Source: Pseudodesulfovibrio sp. 5S69
GTDB taxonomy: Bacteria; Desulfobacterota; Desulfovibrionia; Desulfovibrionales; Desulfovibrionaceae
Reading direction: 5' to 3'
DNA length: 64,000 nucleotides
NCBI RefSeq assembly: GCF_037094465.1
Contig: NZ_CP146609.1
Coordinates: forward strand, 3,405,501 to 3,469,500
Positions 42,980 through 52,288 of the stretch are shown here, piece after piece. The notes below the pieces were generated by a model, which saw only the letters and a list, made by a program, of their open reading frames with translations, was not told where the DNA came from and ran no database searches. The position numbers and the translations under genes are program-made. Each line of letters begins with the position of its first letter. The first letter of the stretch is position 1.

Positions 42980-44005
42980 CTAGTGCGTCTTGAGGAACAT
43001 CAGGCCGATGAGCGCGGCCAGGAGCACCGTCCAGATCAAGGCCGCCTTCAGGGTGGCCTTTTTTGCGCGCTCCTTTTCATACCATGACAGAGGGCGGATG
43101 CCCTGGACCAGGAAGGTGCCGACCCCGGCCAGGTTGAGGCAGATGATGTTGGCCGCGAAGAGCAGGCCCGCGCCGCCCGCCTCGGGCAGGAGCCCCGCGC
43201 CGAGGAACAGGCCGCAGGCGATGAGCGGCGGGAGCAGGGACAGGGCGACCATGACCCCGACCAGGGAGGTGGGCACGCCCAGGGTGACGGTGATGATCCC
43301 GGCCGCGCCCGAAACCATGGCCAGGATGATGTCGGAATAGGAGGTCATGCTGCGCACGGCCAGCTCGTGGGTCATCTCGGGCAGACCCAGGAGCAGCCCG
43401 GCCCCGGCGGACAGGGCGAAGCACAGGGCCACGCCCACGGCCAGGGTCTTGAGGGATTCCCTGCTGAGCTTGGCGTCGCCCAGCGTGGTGGCCAGGGAAA
43501 GGCCCACGTTGGGGCCGAGCAGCGGGGCCAGGACCATGGCCCCGATGATGATGGCCACGTTGTCGCGCAAGAGCCCGATGATGCCCACCAGGGAGGAGAA
43601 CAGGACGAGCATGACGTAATTCTTGGAAAGCAGGGTCGTGTCCAGGACGTCGGCGTACAGCTCCTCGCGGCTGATGGCCGCCTGGCCGCCCTTGTCCTCC
43701 TCGGGGAAGAGATCGGACTTCTTCTCCTCCTCCTTGGCCAGCTTGTCCAGCCTCGGCAGGGTCGCCTCGGCGGGATAGACCACGATGCGATACTTGTCGG
43801 TCCAGGCGAACAGCTCTTCCAGCTCGTCCATGACGTTCCCGGTCTCGGCCACATCCAGGACCACGCGGAAGGCCAGGGATTCGCCGTCGTCGAGCGGCGA
43901 GGCCCAGAACACGTAACCTGCGTCGGTCTGGTGCTCCTCCAGGGATTTCTTGACCTCGTCCTTGTCCGCTCGGGGCGTGACGACTTCGATAACGCGCAAT
44001 GCCAT
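42980..44005 (-). CDS. DUF389/TIGR00341 family membrane protein
   Basis: The 341-residue protein has a soluble N-terminal domain (about 1-120, MALRVIEVVTPRADKDEVKK) followed by six or more membrane helices, with the family segments AIIIGAMVLAPLLGPNVG and GVPTSLVGVMVALSLLPPL. The function of DUF389 proteins is unknown; transport has been suggested. The start is ATG 44005. It is a single gene between the NTF2-like gene (convergent) and a long inverted repeat. Confidence 0.88.
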   Translation of the reverse strand: MALRVIEVVTPRADKDEVKKSLEEHQTDAGYVFWASPLDDGESLAFRVVLDVAETGNVMDELEELFAWTDKYRIVVYPAEATLPRLDKLAKEEEKKSDLFPEEDKGGQAAISREELYADVLDTTLLSKNYVMLVLFSSLVGIIGLLRDNVAIIIGAMVLAPLLGPNVGLSLATTLGDAKLSRESLKTLAVGVALCFALSAGAGLLLGLPEMTHELAVRSMTSYSDIILAMVSGAAGIITVTLGVPTSLVGVMVALSLLPPLIACGLFLGAGLLPEAGGAGLLFAANIICLNLAGVGTFLVQGIRPLSWYEKERAKKATLKAALIWTVLLAALIGLMFLKTH

Positions 44006-44195
44006 GATGTCGACCTCGTAGGGTTCCGATACAACAGGCAATACCACACGCCACGCCCGGAGTACATGCGCAACTCCCCCTCTCCCCTGTCGCAACTTCG
44101 CCACCCCTGCCATGCTCAAGGCGCAGCAGTCCGCCACGCCACCTCGCACCCCGCGAAGCGGCACCAAAAAGATTTGGAAAAGGATGGGGATGGGG

Positions 44196-44257
44196 GGCCG
44201 GGGAAGGGGAAGGAAAGGACCTTTCACGAAAGGTTTTTCCTTCCCCTTCCCCCGGCC
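44196..44257. repeat. Long purine/pyrimidine inverted repeat
   Basis: The left arm GGCCGGGGAAGGGGAAGGAA plus A (44196-44216) pairs with 44236-44257, with one extra C. The inner part forms a second stem, CCTTTC-AC-GAAAGG (44220-44233). It could fold into a stem of more than 25 bp. It lies between the chemoreceptor stop and the DUF389 start. Neither side has a clear T-run, so its role as a terminator is uncertain. Confidence 0.75.
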
Positions 44258-44283
44258 GCCGGAGGCACTCTTCAGCCCGACCG

Positions 44284-46794
44284 CTAGGCCGAGCCGAGTT
44301 CGTTGATCAGGCCGTCGAGTTCCCGGGCGATGGCGGTCAGTTCGCGGCAGGCCTGTGCGGACTGGGCCATGGCCCGGCTGGTGTTCTCGGAGATGCGGTG
44401 CATGTCCTCGGTGGCCTGGGTGATCTGCTCCGAGGTGGCGGACTGCTCCTCGGCCGCGGCGGCGATCCCCTGGACCTGGCGCACGGAATCGCGCGAGAAG
44501 CTGACGATCTCGGCCAGGGATTCGCCCGCCTCTTCGGCCAGGGAGGTGCAGGTCTCGACCACGTGGGCCACCTTGTCGGTCTCGGCGACGTTGCGCTGGG
44601 CCATGGCCTGAATGGCCCCGATGGCGCTGCCCACCTCGGTGGTGGCCACCATGGTCTTCTCGGCCAGCTTGCGGACCTCGTCGGCGACCACGGCGAACCC
44701 GCGCCCGGCGTCGCCCGCGCGGGCGGCCTCGATGGCCGCGTTGAGCGCCAGCAGGTTGGTCTGGTCCGCGATGTCGTTGATCACGGTCATGACCCGGCCT
44801 ATGTCGTCGGCCTGGCCGCCGAGTTCGCCCATGTTGTCCCGGAGCAGGGAGGCGAGTTCCCGGACCTCGTTGACCGAGGAGACCACCTTGTCCACCACGT
44901 CGCGCCCGGCACGGGCCTGGCCCTCGGCCTGTTCCGCATTCCGGGCGGCCTCGTTGGCGTTGCGGGCGACCTCGAGCACGGTGGCGTTCATCTCCTCCAT
45001 GGCCGTGGCCGTCTCGGTGGCGCGGGCGCTCTGCTCCTCGGCCCCCTCGCGGGACTCCTCCACGCGCTCGGAGAGCTGCTGCGAGGCGGAGGTCATGCGC
45101 TCGGACAGCCTGCCCGCCTGGTCGGCGGCGTGCCGCATCTTGCGTTGGGAGTCGAGGATGTCGGTCTGGTCCACGATGACTTCCAGGGCGCCGACCACCC
45201 GCTTCTGCTCGTCGAGCAGGGGGCTGGCATAGCCCTTGATGTCCACGTCGCCCGCCTCGAGCTTGCCCCTGGTGGAGCCCACGACCCGGTCCATGGCCCG
45301 CATGGCCTGGGTGCAGACGCAATCGTCGGTCCGGCAGATGTCGGTATTGAACACGCCGCTGCACGGGGTGCCCAGAAGCTCCTCACGGTCGCGCCCGGCG
45401 ATCTCCTCGGCGTTCTTGTTGACGAAGAGCAGGTTGTGCTCGCGGTCCACGGTGAAGATCGGGAACGGGAAGGAATCGAAGGTCGCGGTGTAGGTGTCGG
45501 CCACCCTGTTCATGCTCCTGATAAGCTGGGCGTAGGCTCCCTCGTAGCGGTCGGCGTCGCCCCGGGCGCGGACCACGCCGCGCGCGACCTCGCGGGCCGT
45601 GGCCTCGCAGTCGTCGATGAGCGCGGTCAGGTTGACCGGGATGCGGCTGACGGACCGGTGGATGGCGCCGATCTCGTCACGGCTGGTCACGGGTTTGCCC
45701 TGGGCCAGGTTGCCGCGCGAGACCTGTTCGGCCAGGTCGCGGATGCGCTTCAGGGGCCGGAACACGGCGTAGCGCATGACCCCGAGCAGGGAGAGGATGG
45801 GCACGACCACGGCCAGGCCGAAGAGGATCAGGACCAGGACCACGGCGCCGTCCAGGATGGCGTTCTGGACCGAGATGTCGCGGGCCAGGGTGATCACGCC
45901 GATGGGCTTGCCCTGGTAATCCTTCACCGGCAGGTAGGCCACGGCGTAGTTGCCCTCGATGTCCACGTACTGGCCGTCAACGGCCTTGCGCAGTTGCTCG
46001 GGCGTGACCCGGCCGTCCAGTTCGGCGTTCTCCTTGCCCGCCACGCGGACATAGGCCTTGCCGACCAGGGGATACTTGGCGGGATCCTGGAGATTGGTGG
46101 TGGTCGGCAGCAGGGAGGCGTCCATGTACAGGGTGTAGAAGCTGCCCTCCTCGTCCTTGAAGAGCTTGAAGACGTCGCCGTAGCTCTTGAGCACCTCCAC
46201 GGAACCGAGCTGGTTGCCCGAGGCGTCCTTGACCGCCACCAGGCCCCGGATGGCGAAGCCGCCTCGTCCGGGCTCAATGCCCCGGCGGGGCTTGCCGTCG
46301 CGGTTCACGTCCAGGACGGTCTTGCGGAAACTGGAAATATCGTCGGACACATCCACCCACTTGCCGTTGCGCTTGGCCTGCTTGTCGCGCCACATGCGCG
46401 CCAGGCTGCGCCCGTTGGGCAGATGGAAGTGGAGCCTGAGCTTTTCGCCCATGGCCTCCTTGTAGCCGTTCAGGGCGGGCGCGAGATCTTCGCGCAGGGC
46501 CTCTCTGGCGCTCTGCACCACCGGGTCGGCCTCGTCGCCGATATTCCCCTGGTGCGCCAGGGTAAAGGCCCGGATGACCGCGGGCAGACGGCTGAACAGG
46601 GCCGCCTCTTCCTCGGCCCGCACCGCCGCCTCCTCGGTGTTCTGCTCCAGGGTCTTGGCCGCGTTGCCCACCAACATCTCGGCGAACGAGGTCCGCAGTT
46701 CGCCGAACCGGCCGGTCAGCAGGAAGAAGCCGATACACCCGATCAGCAACACCAGCGGAATGGTCGGCAACAGGATTTTATACTTGATGCTCAT
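44284..46794 (-). CDS. Methyl-accepting chemotaxis protein with periplasmic sensor and Cys-rich PAS
   Basis: The 836-residue receptor has a first TM at about 7-27, a double-Cache-like periplasmic sensor (30-310), a second TM (about 315-340), a HAMP domain and a PAS domain (about 435-555). The MCP signalling domain (about 560-836) has the hairpin tip around EEVRKL-type residues in VVADEVRKLAEKT. The PAS holds four close Cys (478, 487, 492, 494: PCSGVFNTDICRTDDCVC), as if to bind a metal or sense redox state. The start is ATG 46794. No CheA/CheW genes are nearby. Confidence 0.9.
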   Translation of the reverse strand: MSIKYKILLPTIPLVLLIGCIGFFLLTGRFGELRTSFAEMLVGNAAKTLEQNTEEAAVRAEEEAALFSRLPAVIRAFTLAHQGNIGDEADPVVQSAREALREDLAPALNGYKEAMGEKLRLHFHLPNGRSLARMWRDKQAKRNGKWVDVSDDISSFRKTVLDVNRDGKPRRGIEPGRGGFAIRGLVAVKDASGNQLGSVEVLKSYGDVFKLFKDEEGSFYTLYMDASLLPTTTNLQDPAKYPLVGKAYVRVAGKENAELDGRVTPEQLRKAVDGQYVDIEGNYAVAYLPVKDYQGKPIGVITLARDISVQNAILDGAVVLVLILFGLAVVVPILSLLGVMRYAVFRPLKRIRDLAEQVSRGNLAQGKPVTSRDEIGAIHRSVSRIPVNLTALIDDCEATAREVARGVVRARGDADRYEGAYAQLIRSMNRVADTYTATFDSFPFPIFTVDREHNLLFVNKNAEEIAGRDREELLGTPCSGVFNTDICRTDDCVCTQAMRAMDRVVGSTRGKLEAGDVDIKGYASPLLDEQKRVVGALEVIVDQTDILDSQRKMRHAADQAGRLSERMTSASQQLSERVEESREGAEEQSARATETATAMEEMNATVLEVARNANEAARNAEQAEGQARAGRDVVDKVVSSVNEVRELASLLRDNMGELGGQADDIGRVMTVINDIADQTNLLALNAAIEAARAGDAGRGFAVVADEVRKLAEKTMVATTEVGSAIGAIQAMAQRNVAETDKVAHVVETCTSLAEEAGESLAEIVSFSRDSVRQVQGIAAAAEEQSATSEQITQATEDMHRISENTSRAMAQSAQACRELTAIARELDGLINELGSA

Positions 46795-47295
46795 ATTGTA
46801 TCCTCTCAAGATACGCGGACGGCCCCCTCTCCCGGACACGACCGCCGACTATTGGTAATAAAAATCGGACCGCAGGCACAGCACGCCGATCTGTGATCAT
46901 AGCATGCTCCAACAACATACGGCCAGGGAAACGGCATCGTATGGCCCTCGTTCGCAATTTCACATTATTTTTGTCAGGATTTTCCGGCCGGGACGGCTCG
47001 AGCGATTTCGCTTGTGAAAAACTGGCATAAGTCCGCCTGAAGCTGCGGCACCGTATGTCGGGCGCCGCAGCCCCGGAAGGCCCGCTCCTGGGAACAATTA
47101 TGCCGGAAGGCCGCGTAAGTGGGAAAAAACGAACACCCGCGCCGGCGGTTCGCCGCAGGATACTGGGCCACGCCCTTTCCCCCGGCTCCAGGCGGAGCCG
47201 GGGGAACAGGAGCGGCACCCGAACTCCCCCGCCCTTCCGTCAACGGGGGGGCCGCCGCATGTGGGAGTCCTTTCAGTCAGAGGTTGAAAACGGCG
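46795..47295. other. Intergenic region without a recognisable gene
   Basis: This 501 bp lies between two minus-strand genes. A perfect 11 bp hairpin (CCCCCGGCTCC / GGAGCCGGGGG, loop AGGC) is at 47179-47204 but has no T-run. No family features were found in any frame. Confidence 0.5.
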
Positions 47296-50058
47296 TTATT
47301 TTTGGTACCGCCCGTTTTCATAGTCCTTGATGATCCTTTTGGAAGGATGGCGACAGGTTTGCGGCGCGTCGGAGAAGTAGAGACAGGCCGGGATGTCGTT
47401 CTGGAATTTCAGGAGGACCTGGCCGCTGGCTCGCTGCCCCATGCTGGAAAACGCGTAGCTTGCCCGCACCGTAGAGGGAAGTCCGGCACCGTTTTTATCG
47501 ACCCTGATATTGCTGACGCTGCCGCGCTGGTACACGTTCATCATCCACCCCTTTGAATTCTCCGCGATCAGATCATCCAGCAGGGCTCCCAGGTTCTGGG
47601 CATTGGCGCTGCGGTCGACGTTCACCGCCTGCCGCACCATTGCCAGGGTCTCTTTCCCCGGCAAGAGGAGCGGCGGCCGTCCCTCAACGAAGTTATAAAA
47701 ATTGCGCTCGAAACGATCGAGCCCGGCATTGCCGCATCCATTCTCCCGGACCAGCCGTTCCATGTCGTCCCCGATGGACACGGCGTCGTCCACGACAGAC
47801 AGCCCCGAAAAGGGGTTTTTGGACTTGAACATATCTACGAAGATTTTCGTACCCGCCTTGTACCCCAAGCGCTTATGCGCCCCGTAGAGTTCCCTGTCGG
47901 CGTAAAAACCGGTTTCCTTGGTTTCCCACTGTGAACAATGCCTTTCCACTTCCCATCCATTCTCGGTGGTCGCTGTTTCCTCAACGCAGATCTGTTCCGT
48001 GATCGGGACCTTGTCCTTGGGCAGGTAGTCGGCGCAATACTTGCCGTAGGCGTAGAGATACCTTTCAAACAGACCGCTGACCACGGCGTCGTCGGGGCGC
48101 AGGCGGGCGTGCCCGAAGTCGCCGAGATAGATGGCCATCATTTCGGTTCCGTAGTTCAGGTTCTTGGTGGTGAAGCTGCCGATGCCCAGGTCGGCGGCCC
48201 GCTTGACGGGCTTGAAGGCCAAGAGCTCGTCGATCCTTTTCCGCTGGGCCGAATTGATTCGTTTGACCACCGGGGTTTTCTGGTCCTCCCTGATCGTCAG
48301 CCCCGCCAGCAGATCGTTTATCTGCGACGGGGAACGGGCTGTCTTGATTTTTGCCCGGATTCCAGGCTCCAGGGATTCGAGCTGCGAAAGGCATTGTTGC
48401 CGCAACGCCCCGGCGGTCCTGGCCGGGATCGGCTCGTTGAGGATGGCCCGATTGGACTTGAGGAAGGAGTCCCGCAACGCGACCAATGCCCGCAGCCTGG
48501 CTTCCGAGGCGGTGCCGTCGGCCAGAATCGCGTTCATCTTCCCCGTGGCGTCGTGCGCGATACGTTCCTCGATCGCGGTCCTGCGGGCATCGAAAATGCC
48601 CTGCACCGTCTCGACGTGTTGCGGGGAGGCATATTGCGCCAGGGCGGAGAACTTTCCGGACCGGAACGGCGCGAGGTTGCCGGTCAGGTCCGCCACGGAT
48701 TGCTGCCGGGCGGCAAATTCGTTGGCGGCGGCGACGACATCGGGCGTCCCCGAATCCACCCGGCTCGCGATACGGGCCTTCACCTGCGCCTTTTCCTGCG
48801 CCGTCAAGAGCTTGTAGCTTTCCCCGTGGCGGGCGGGGAACTGCGCCAGCCTGTTCAGGTCCTCAAGCGTATTCGCGCCCTTCGCCATTTCTCGGTCAAG
48901 ACCTTGCAAGAACTCGTTTTTGGTCAAAACCGTCCGCGCGGCATGCACCTGGTCCCCATAGCCGGGCGCCTGGGGGGGCCAGATATGCCGGCCCATGCGT
49001 TCGGAAGTCGCGACCAGGGCGTTGACTTTTTTCAAACCGGCGGTCGGCTCCCCGGCATAGGCCTGGGTTATGGCTTCAAACCTTGATTCGTTCCCGGCCA
49101 TCCAGTTCCGGACGACCTGGGCGGCGGCGTTGTTGATCATGACATAATCGCGCGTCAGGGGCGATCGGTTCTGCAAAATCATGACAACGGCATTCATGAC
49201 GTCCCTGGACAGGCGCGACCTGGTGTTGACCTGCCCGCAGCCCTGGGTCTGCCCCAGCTTGTCGGCGAGGGCCTGGCCCTCCTCCAGGCCCATCTCATGA
49301 AACGGCTCGCCAAAAACCGAACGGAAATGCTCATCGTTGAACATGGCCGTGGCCAGGGCGCCGATGTTCACCTTTCCCTTGATCTTCCCGGCCTCGTCGG
49401 CGGCCTCCTGAATCTGTTTCGCCCAGGCCGTCTCATCCTTGGTGCACCCCCTGCCTTGCGCCTTTATCCTGAGCACGTTGAACAGCGTTCCCAGGGAGCT
49501 GTGGGACAGTATTTTCCCCAGCTTGGAGTCGGCCTTGGCCATCAGGGCCTCAAGATCATCCCTGCCTTTCTTTCTGACGCCGATCAGCAGGCTGGCGTTT
49601 TGCCAGCCCTTGCCCACGACCACGGCGGCGAAACGGTCCCGCGCCCCGAACACCCCGATCAGCCGAATGGGATTGGCGCCGCCTTGGTCGGCCACGTCGA
49701 AGGCTCCCGCCTCGCTGTCCCAACGGCCGCTCAGGACCCGCGGAACCGCTTTGACCGCAGCGACACGCCCGCCGGAGGTGGGCATGTTCATGACCTTCCC
49801 CTCACCGGACAAGGCGAGGTGAATCCGGCCGGGTTCGGTGGAAATCCGCGTCTCCAGGAAATAATCATTCCCCTGGTTGTGAAACAGGGTCAGCCATTCT
49901 CCGTCGATGTCGCTCGTCCGCGCAATCTGCTGAGAGGAAGCGGTGGTTTGCGCCGGTGCCGCCGGACCTTTTTTCAGAGACAAGGTCTGGCAGCCGGCAA
50001 AAAGGCCAAAGGATACACACAGAAAAAACAACGCCACGTATCGCGCCCCGAACCTCAT
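47296..50058 (-). CDS. Large lipoprotein of unknown function
   Basis: The 920-residue product begins with a lipoprotein signal (MRFGARYVALFFLCVSFGLF, then AGC, the lipobox). An N-terminal domain (about 45-160) is beta-rich and followed by a long helical region (about 170-620) without clear repeats. A C-terminal part contains paired Cys (YCADYLPKDKVPITEQICVE, HCSQW). I do not recognise the family. Codon use is similar to neighbours, although the gene borders the decayed island. The start at 50058 has an AAAGG upstream; a Met nine codons earlier is possible. Confidence 0.75.
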   Translation of the reverse strand: MRFGARYVALFFLCVSFGLFAGCQTLSLKKGPAAPAQTTASSQQIARTSDIDGEWLTLFHNQGNDYFLETRISTEPGRIHLALSGEGKVMNMPTSGGRVAAVKAVPRVLSGRWDSEAGAFDVADQGGANPIRLIGVFGARDRFAAVVVGKGWQNASLLIGVRKKGRDDLEALMAKADSKLGKILSHSSLGTLFNVLRIKAQGRGCTKDETAWAKQIQEAADEAGKIKGKVNIGALATAMFNDEHFRSVFGEPFHEMGLEEGQALADKLGQTQGCGQVNTRSRLSRDVMNAVVMILQNRSPLTRDYVMINNAAAQVVRNWMAGNESRFEAITQAYAGEPTAGLKKVNALVATSERMGRHIWPPQAPGYGDQVHAARTVLTKNEFLQGLDREMAKGANTLEDLNRLAQFPARHGESYKLLTAQEKAQVKARIASRVDSGTPDVVAAANEFAARQQSVADLTGNLAPFRSGKFSALAQYASPQHVETVQGIFDARRTAIEERIAHDATGKMNAILADGTASEARLRALVALRDSFLKSNRAILNEPIPARTAGALRQQCLSQLESLEPGIRAKIKTARSPSQINDLLAGLTIREDQKTPVVKRINSAQRKRIDELLAFKPVKRAADLGIGSFTTKNLNYGTEMMAIYLGDFGHARLRPDDAVVSGLFERYLYAYGKYCADYLPKDKVPITEQICVEETATTENGWEVERHCSQWETKETGFYADRELYGAHKRLGYKAGTKIFVDMFKSKNPFSGLSVVDDAVSIGDDMERLVRENGCGNAGLDRFERNFYNFVEGRPPLLLPGKETLAMVRQAVNVDRSANAQNLGALLDDLIAENSKGWMMNVYQRGSVSNIRVDKNGAGLPSTVRASYAFSSMGQRASGQVLLKFQNDIPACLYFSDAPQTCRHPSKRIIKDYENGRYQK

Positions 50059-50245
50059 ACCTTTTTCTCCCGTCAGCACAAACAACTACTTAATATCAAT
50101 ATATTATGTCGTTACAAAATAGACAGACCAATAGCTTTTAATAACTCTATACAATTAAATCAACCACCAACTACATATGATCAATAATCAATATTTCAAC
50201 CTATTGATTTCGAAGTAATAAAAATTTGTATGGCCCTTTTGGCGC

Positions 50246-50524
50246 TCATGGAAAGGGCCGAAAGCACCCCAAATGGGCGGTCAGCTTGCCCACCTGCGCG
50301 GCGGCCACGTCACCGGTGACCATGACGGCCACCAGGGTGGACCCGACGTTTTCATATGAAACAAGTTCCACGTCCGCAGTCTTGAGCATGGCGTCAGCGC
50401 CGCCGATGGCCGGAACCATTCCGAGAGTTTCAATGAGACCGAGGGCTTCTTCGCCGTGAGTCCTCAAGCTGTTCTCCGTCGATAACGAAATAGAGGTTGA
50501 TTTCTGGACGCATCCTTCGCTCAT
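50246..50524 (-). pseudogene. Microcompartment (BMC) shell protein remnant
   Basis: The frame contains EALGLIETLGMVPAIGGADA and VELVSYENVGSTLVAVMVTG, followed by DVAAAQVGKLTAH. This is the first three quarters of a PduA/EutM-type BMC domain. About 14 residues that normally lie between GDVAA and VGKL are missing, and the end reads LGCFRPFP instead of the usual VIPRP. The 22 residues before the domain have no counterpart in the family. No other microcompartment gene is nearby, so this is most likely a decayed relic. Confidence 0.7.
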
Positions 50525-51076
50525 GCCGCAAAGCCGATCCCCGACCTTATAGGTCCGGCAAATGCATCCTACCCCTTCCCGTTAAAGGGAAAGTCAACAC
50601 TCCACGGCAACTTTTCCCAATTAAGGAGATAACAAATCGGTATTAAGAGATAAAAATTCGATATCGCCAAAAAACGGCCAAGCAAAAGGGCTCAAAGCCC
50701 CCTTTGGGCTCGCCCGTTGACACCGTTTGGACAATACATTGATTTTTTTGATATTTTGATAACAAAACCTCAACAAGCGCAGTCCGGAGCGACCTTCCCC
50801 TTAGGGGGATGGATGCCGACCGGATATTTCCCGGCGCAGAGAGGTCGGGACCGATCCTTTATTGAAGGACCGGCAGCAAGAAGGTCGCGGAGCCAAAGAG
50901 CCCAACCGCCGGGCCGCATCGTCAGGAGTACGCCCGGTTTCCTCCGTACGATTCGCCCGCCCGCTAAAAGCTGCCCGATGCAGCTGGAGGAAATTGAACC
51001 CACGATTTCGTGAACGCCATGCAAGGAGTTATGAGGATATGTCTGACGCAACGGCTTTGTCCGCGCGCAAAATCTA
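50525..51076. other. Intergenic region at island edge, no gene recognised
   Basis: A/T-rich near 50600-50780 and mixed later. An RNA hairpin with wobble pairs could form at about 50696-50719 (GGGCTCAAAG / CTTTGGGCTC). Open frames of about 90 codons lack family features and ribosome binding sites. Confidence 0.5.
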
Positions 51077-51195
51077 ACGTGTCACCAAGTGTTGTTCGCA
51101 ACGCCAACTTTGCTTTTCGAGGCGAATATGCTGTCTTCAACGCATTGAGATACGATCGGCGGTCGACCTTCCGGCTGATTATTGACGGCCTTCCC
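51077..51195. repeat. Diverged direct repeat, left copy
   Basis: It shares with 53681-53800 the blocks ACGTGTCACC, GAATATG, CAAC-CATTGA and GGCTGATT-TTGACGGCC, in the same order and spacing. On the minus strand both can be read in the same frame as VNNQP, then QxV, IF, K and TW, so the repeat may derive from a coding sequence. Confidence 0.65.
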
Positions 51196-51346
51196 AGTCC
51201 ACTGCCTGTTTCTTGATTTTAAAGAACTTCGTGCGCCTGATGGTCGGACCATGCTTCAGGGTGAAACGCACCACGCTCCTCCACCGTTTTCCTTCCTTGT
51301 ATGGCATATTTTCTCCTGCAAGGAAGGTCACTTACCGACATTAAAG

Positions 51347-51592
51347 TCACCCAATGCCATGACGATCCGTCAAATCGGACCGGCTGCCGCCTTCGTCCGT
51401 AATTGGCGTCTTTTCTGCCTGGTCGACCTGCCCCCTGGCGATGTACGCCTTGAGCAGGTCATGGTGAAACCGGACGCCCCGTTTCCCGATTCGAAAAGCC
51501 CTCAGCGCGGCAAGCATGGCCGGAGTTCTGACCAGGCTTTCCGAACAATTCAGGATTCGGGCGACATCCTTGACCTTCAATACGTTCGACAT
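51347..51592 (-). CDS. Small excisionase-like HTH protein
   Basis: The 81-residue protein has an HTH_17/excisionase-type fold: LKVKDVARILNCSESLVR then RAFRIGKRGVRFHHDLLKAY. Such proteins accompany integrases or act as small regulators. It lies next to a broken tyrosine recombinase inside the repeat-bounded island. The 20-residue C-terminal tail is unlike the family. Confidence 0.65.
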   Translation of the reverse strand: MSNVLKVKDVARILNCSESLVRTPAMLAALRAFRIGKRGVRFHHDLLKAYIARGQVDQAEKTPITDEGGSRSDLTDRHGIG

Positions 51593-51705
51593 GCGACCTA
51601 AACGAAAGGGTTAAACACCTGTCCCGGCGCGGGACTTCCAGCCAACCCTTCAGTTTAAGCACGCCGGTATCTTTGAAAGCAAGGAACCGGAAACGGATAT
51701 TTTCA

Positions 51706-52157
51706 CTATTTTTGTCCAAGCAGAAGCCCCGCCGGAAATGGCGGGGCTTCTGCTAACGGGAACTGCCCAGATAGGCGTTCGATACGTCCCGACGGCCAGG
51801 CGAATGCCCCGCCGCCACTTCGATGTTGCTTCGTCGTCGAGCCGGGGCCAATCGCCCACGGCCGTTGCCTGGGTGGCTTCGTGGAATGCCTGAACGCTCT
51901 CATGCCGATTCGACGATTCGAAGCCCGTGTGGTCCACATACATCTGTCGGAAGCGCTCGTGGCGGAGGCCGTGCAGGGTACCCCCCGGCATCCTTGCCTG
52001 TCAGGCCGTGCTTCCCGGCTGCATAATCCAGCCGATGCAACCATTCGTCGCCCATATGCTCGGGTTGGCGGTACGGTTTCTTCCCCTCCCGCCGATGTTC
52101 TGCTAGCGTGACGGAGACAGCCGCAAGGGCAAGGCCAAGCCCTTCGGGCAGACACAT
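51706..52157 (-). pseudogene. Tyrosine recombinase (integrase) remnant, frameshifted
   Basis: In one frame the N-terminal part reads WLHRLDYAAGKHGLTGKDAG. The next frame continues GTLHGLRHERFRQMYVD, containing the HxLRH box of tyrosine recombinases. The switch occurs in a run of six G near 51985-51991, where one G fewer restores a continuous reading frame. Further on, RTPIWAVPVSR stands where the catalytic Tyr motif would be expected, with Pro instead of Tyr. Upstream domains are absent, so this is a decayed fragment. Confidence 0.55.
51721..51752. repeat. Perfect 13-bp inverted repeat
   Basis: CAGAAGCCCCGCC pairs with GGCGGGGCTTCTG around loop GGAAAT. There is no T-run directly after it on either strand (AAAAA follows 8 bases later on the minus side). 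It lies between the integrase remnant and the HTH gene. Confidence 0.75.
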
Positions 52158-52288
52158 TTCGCCCCCGCTTTGTCCGAAATTTTTAGCTTAAACGTAAGCT
52201 ACTGGTTGTTTGTGCAATCAATATATAATAAATGATACGCAGAAATAGCAAATGTTATAGATAGCTTGTATTGAATGGAGCTGTATGT

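Noticed and set aside
50960..51015. Stretch with GGGTTCAAT on the minus strand, similar to a tRNA T-arm
   Set aside because: No matching acceptor, anticodon or D-arm could be found around it.
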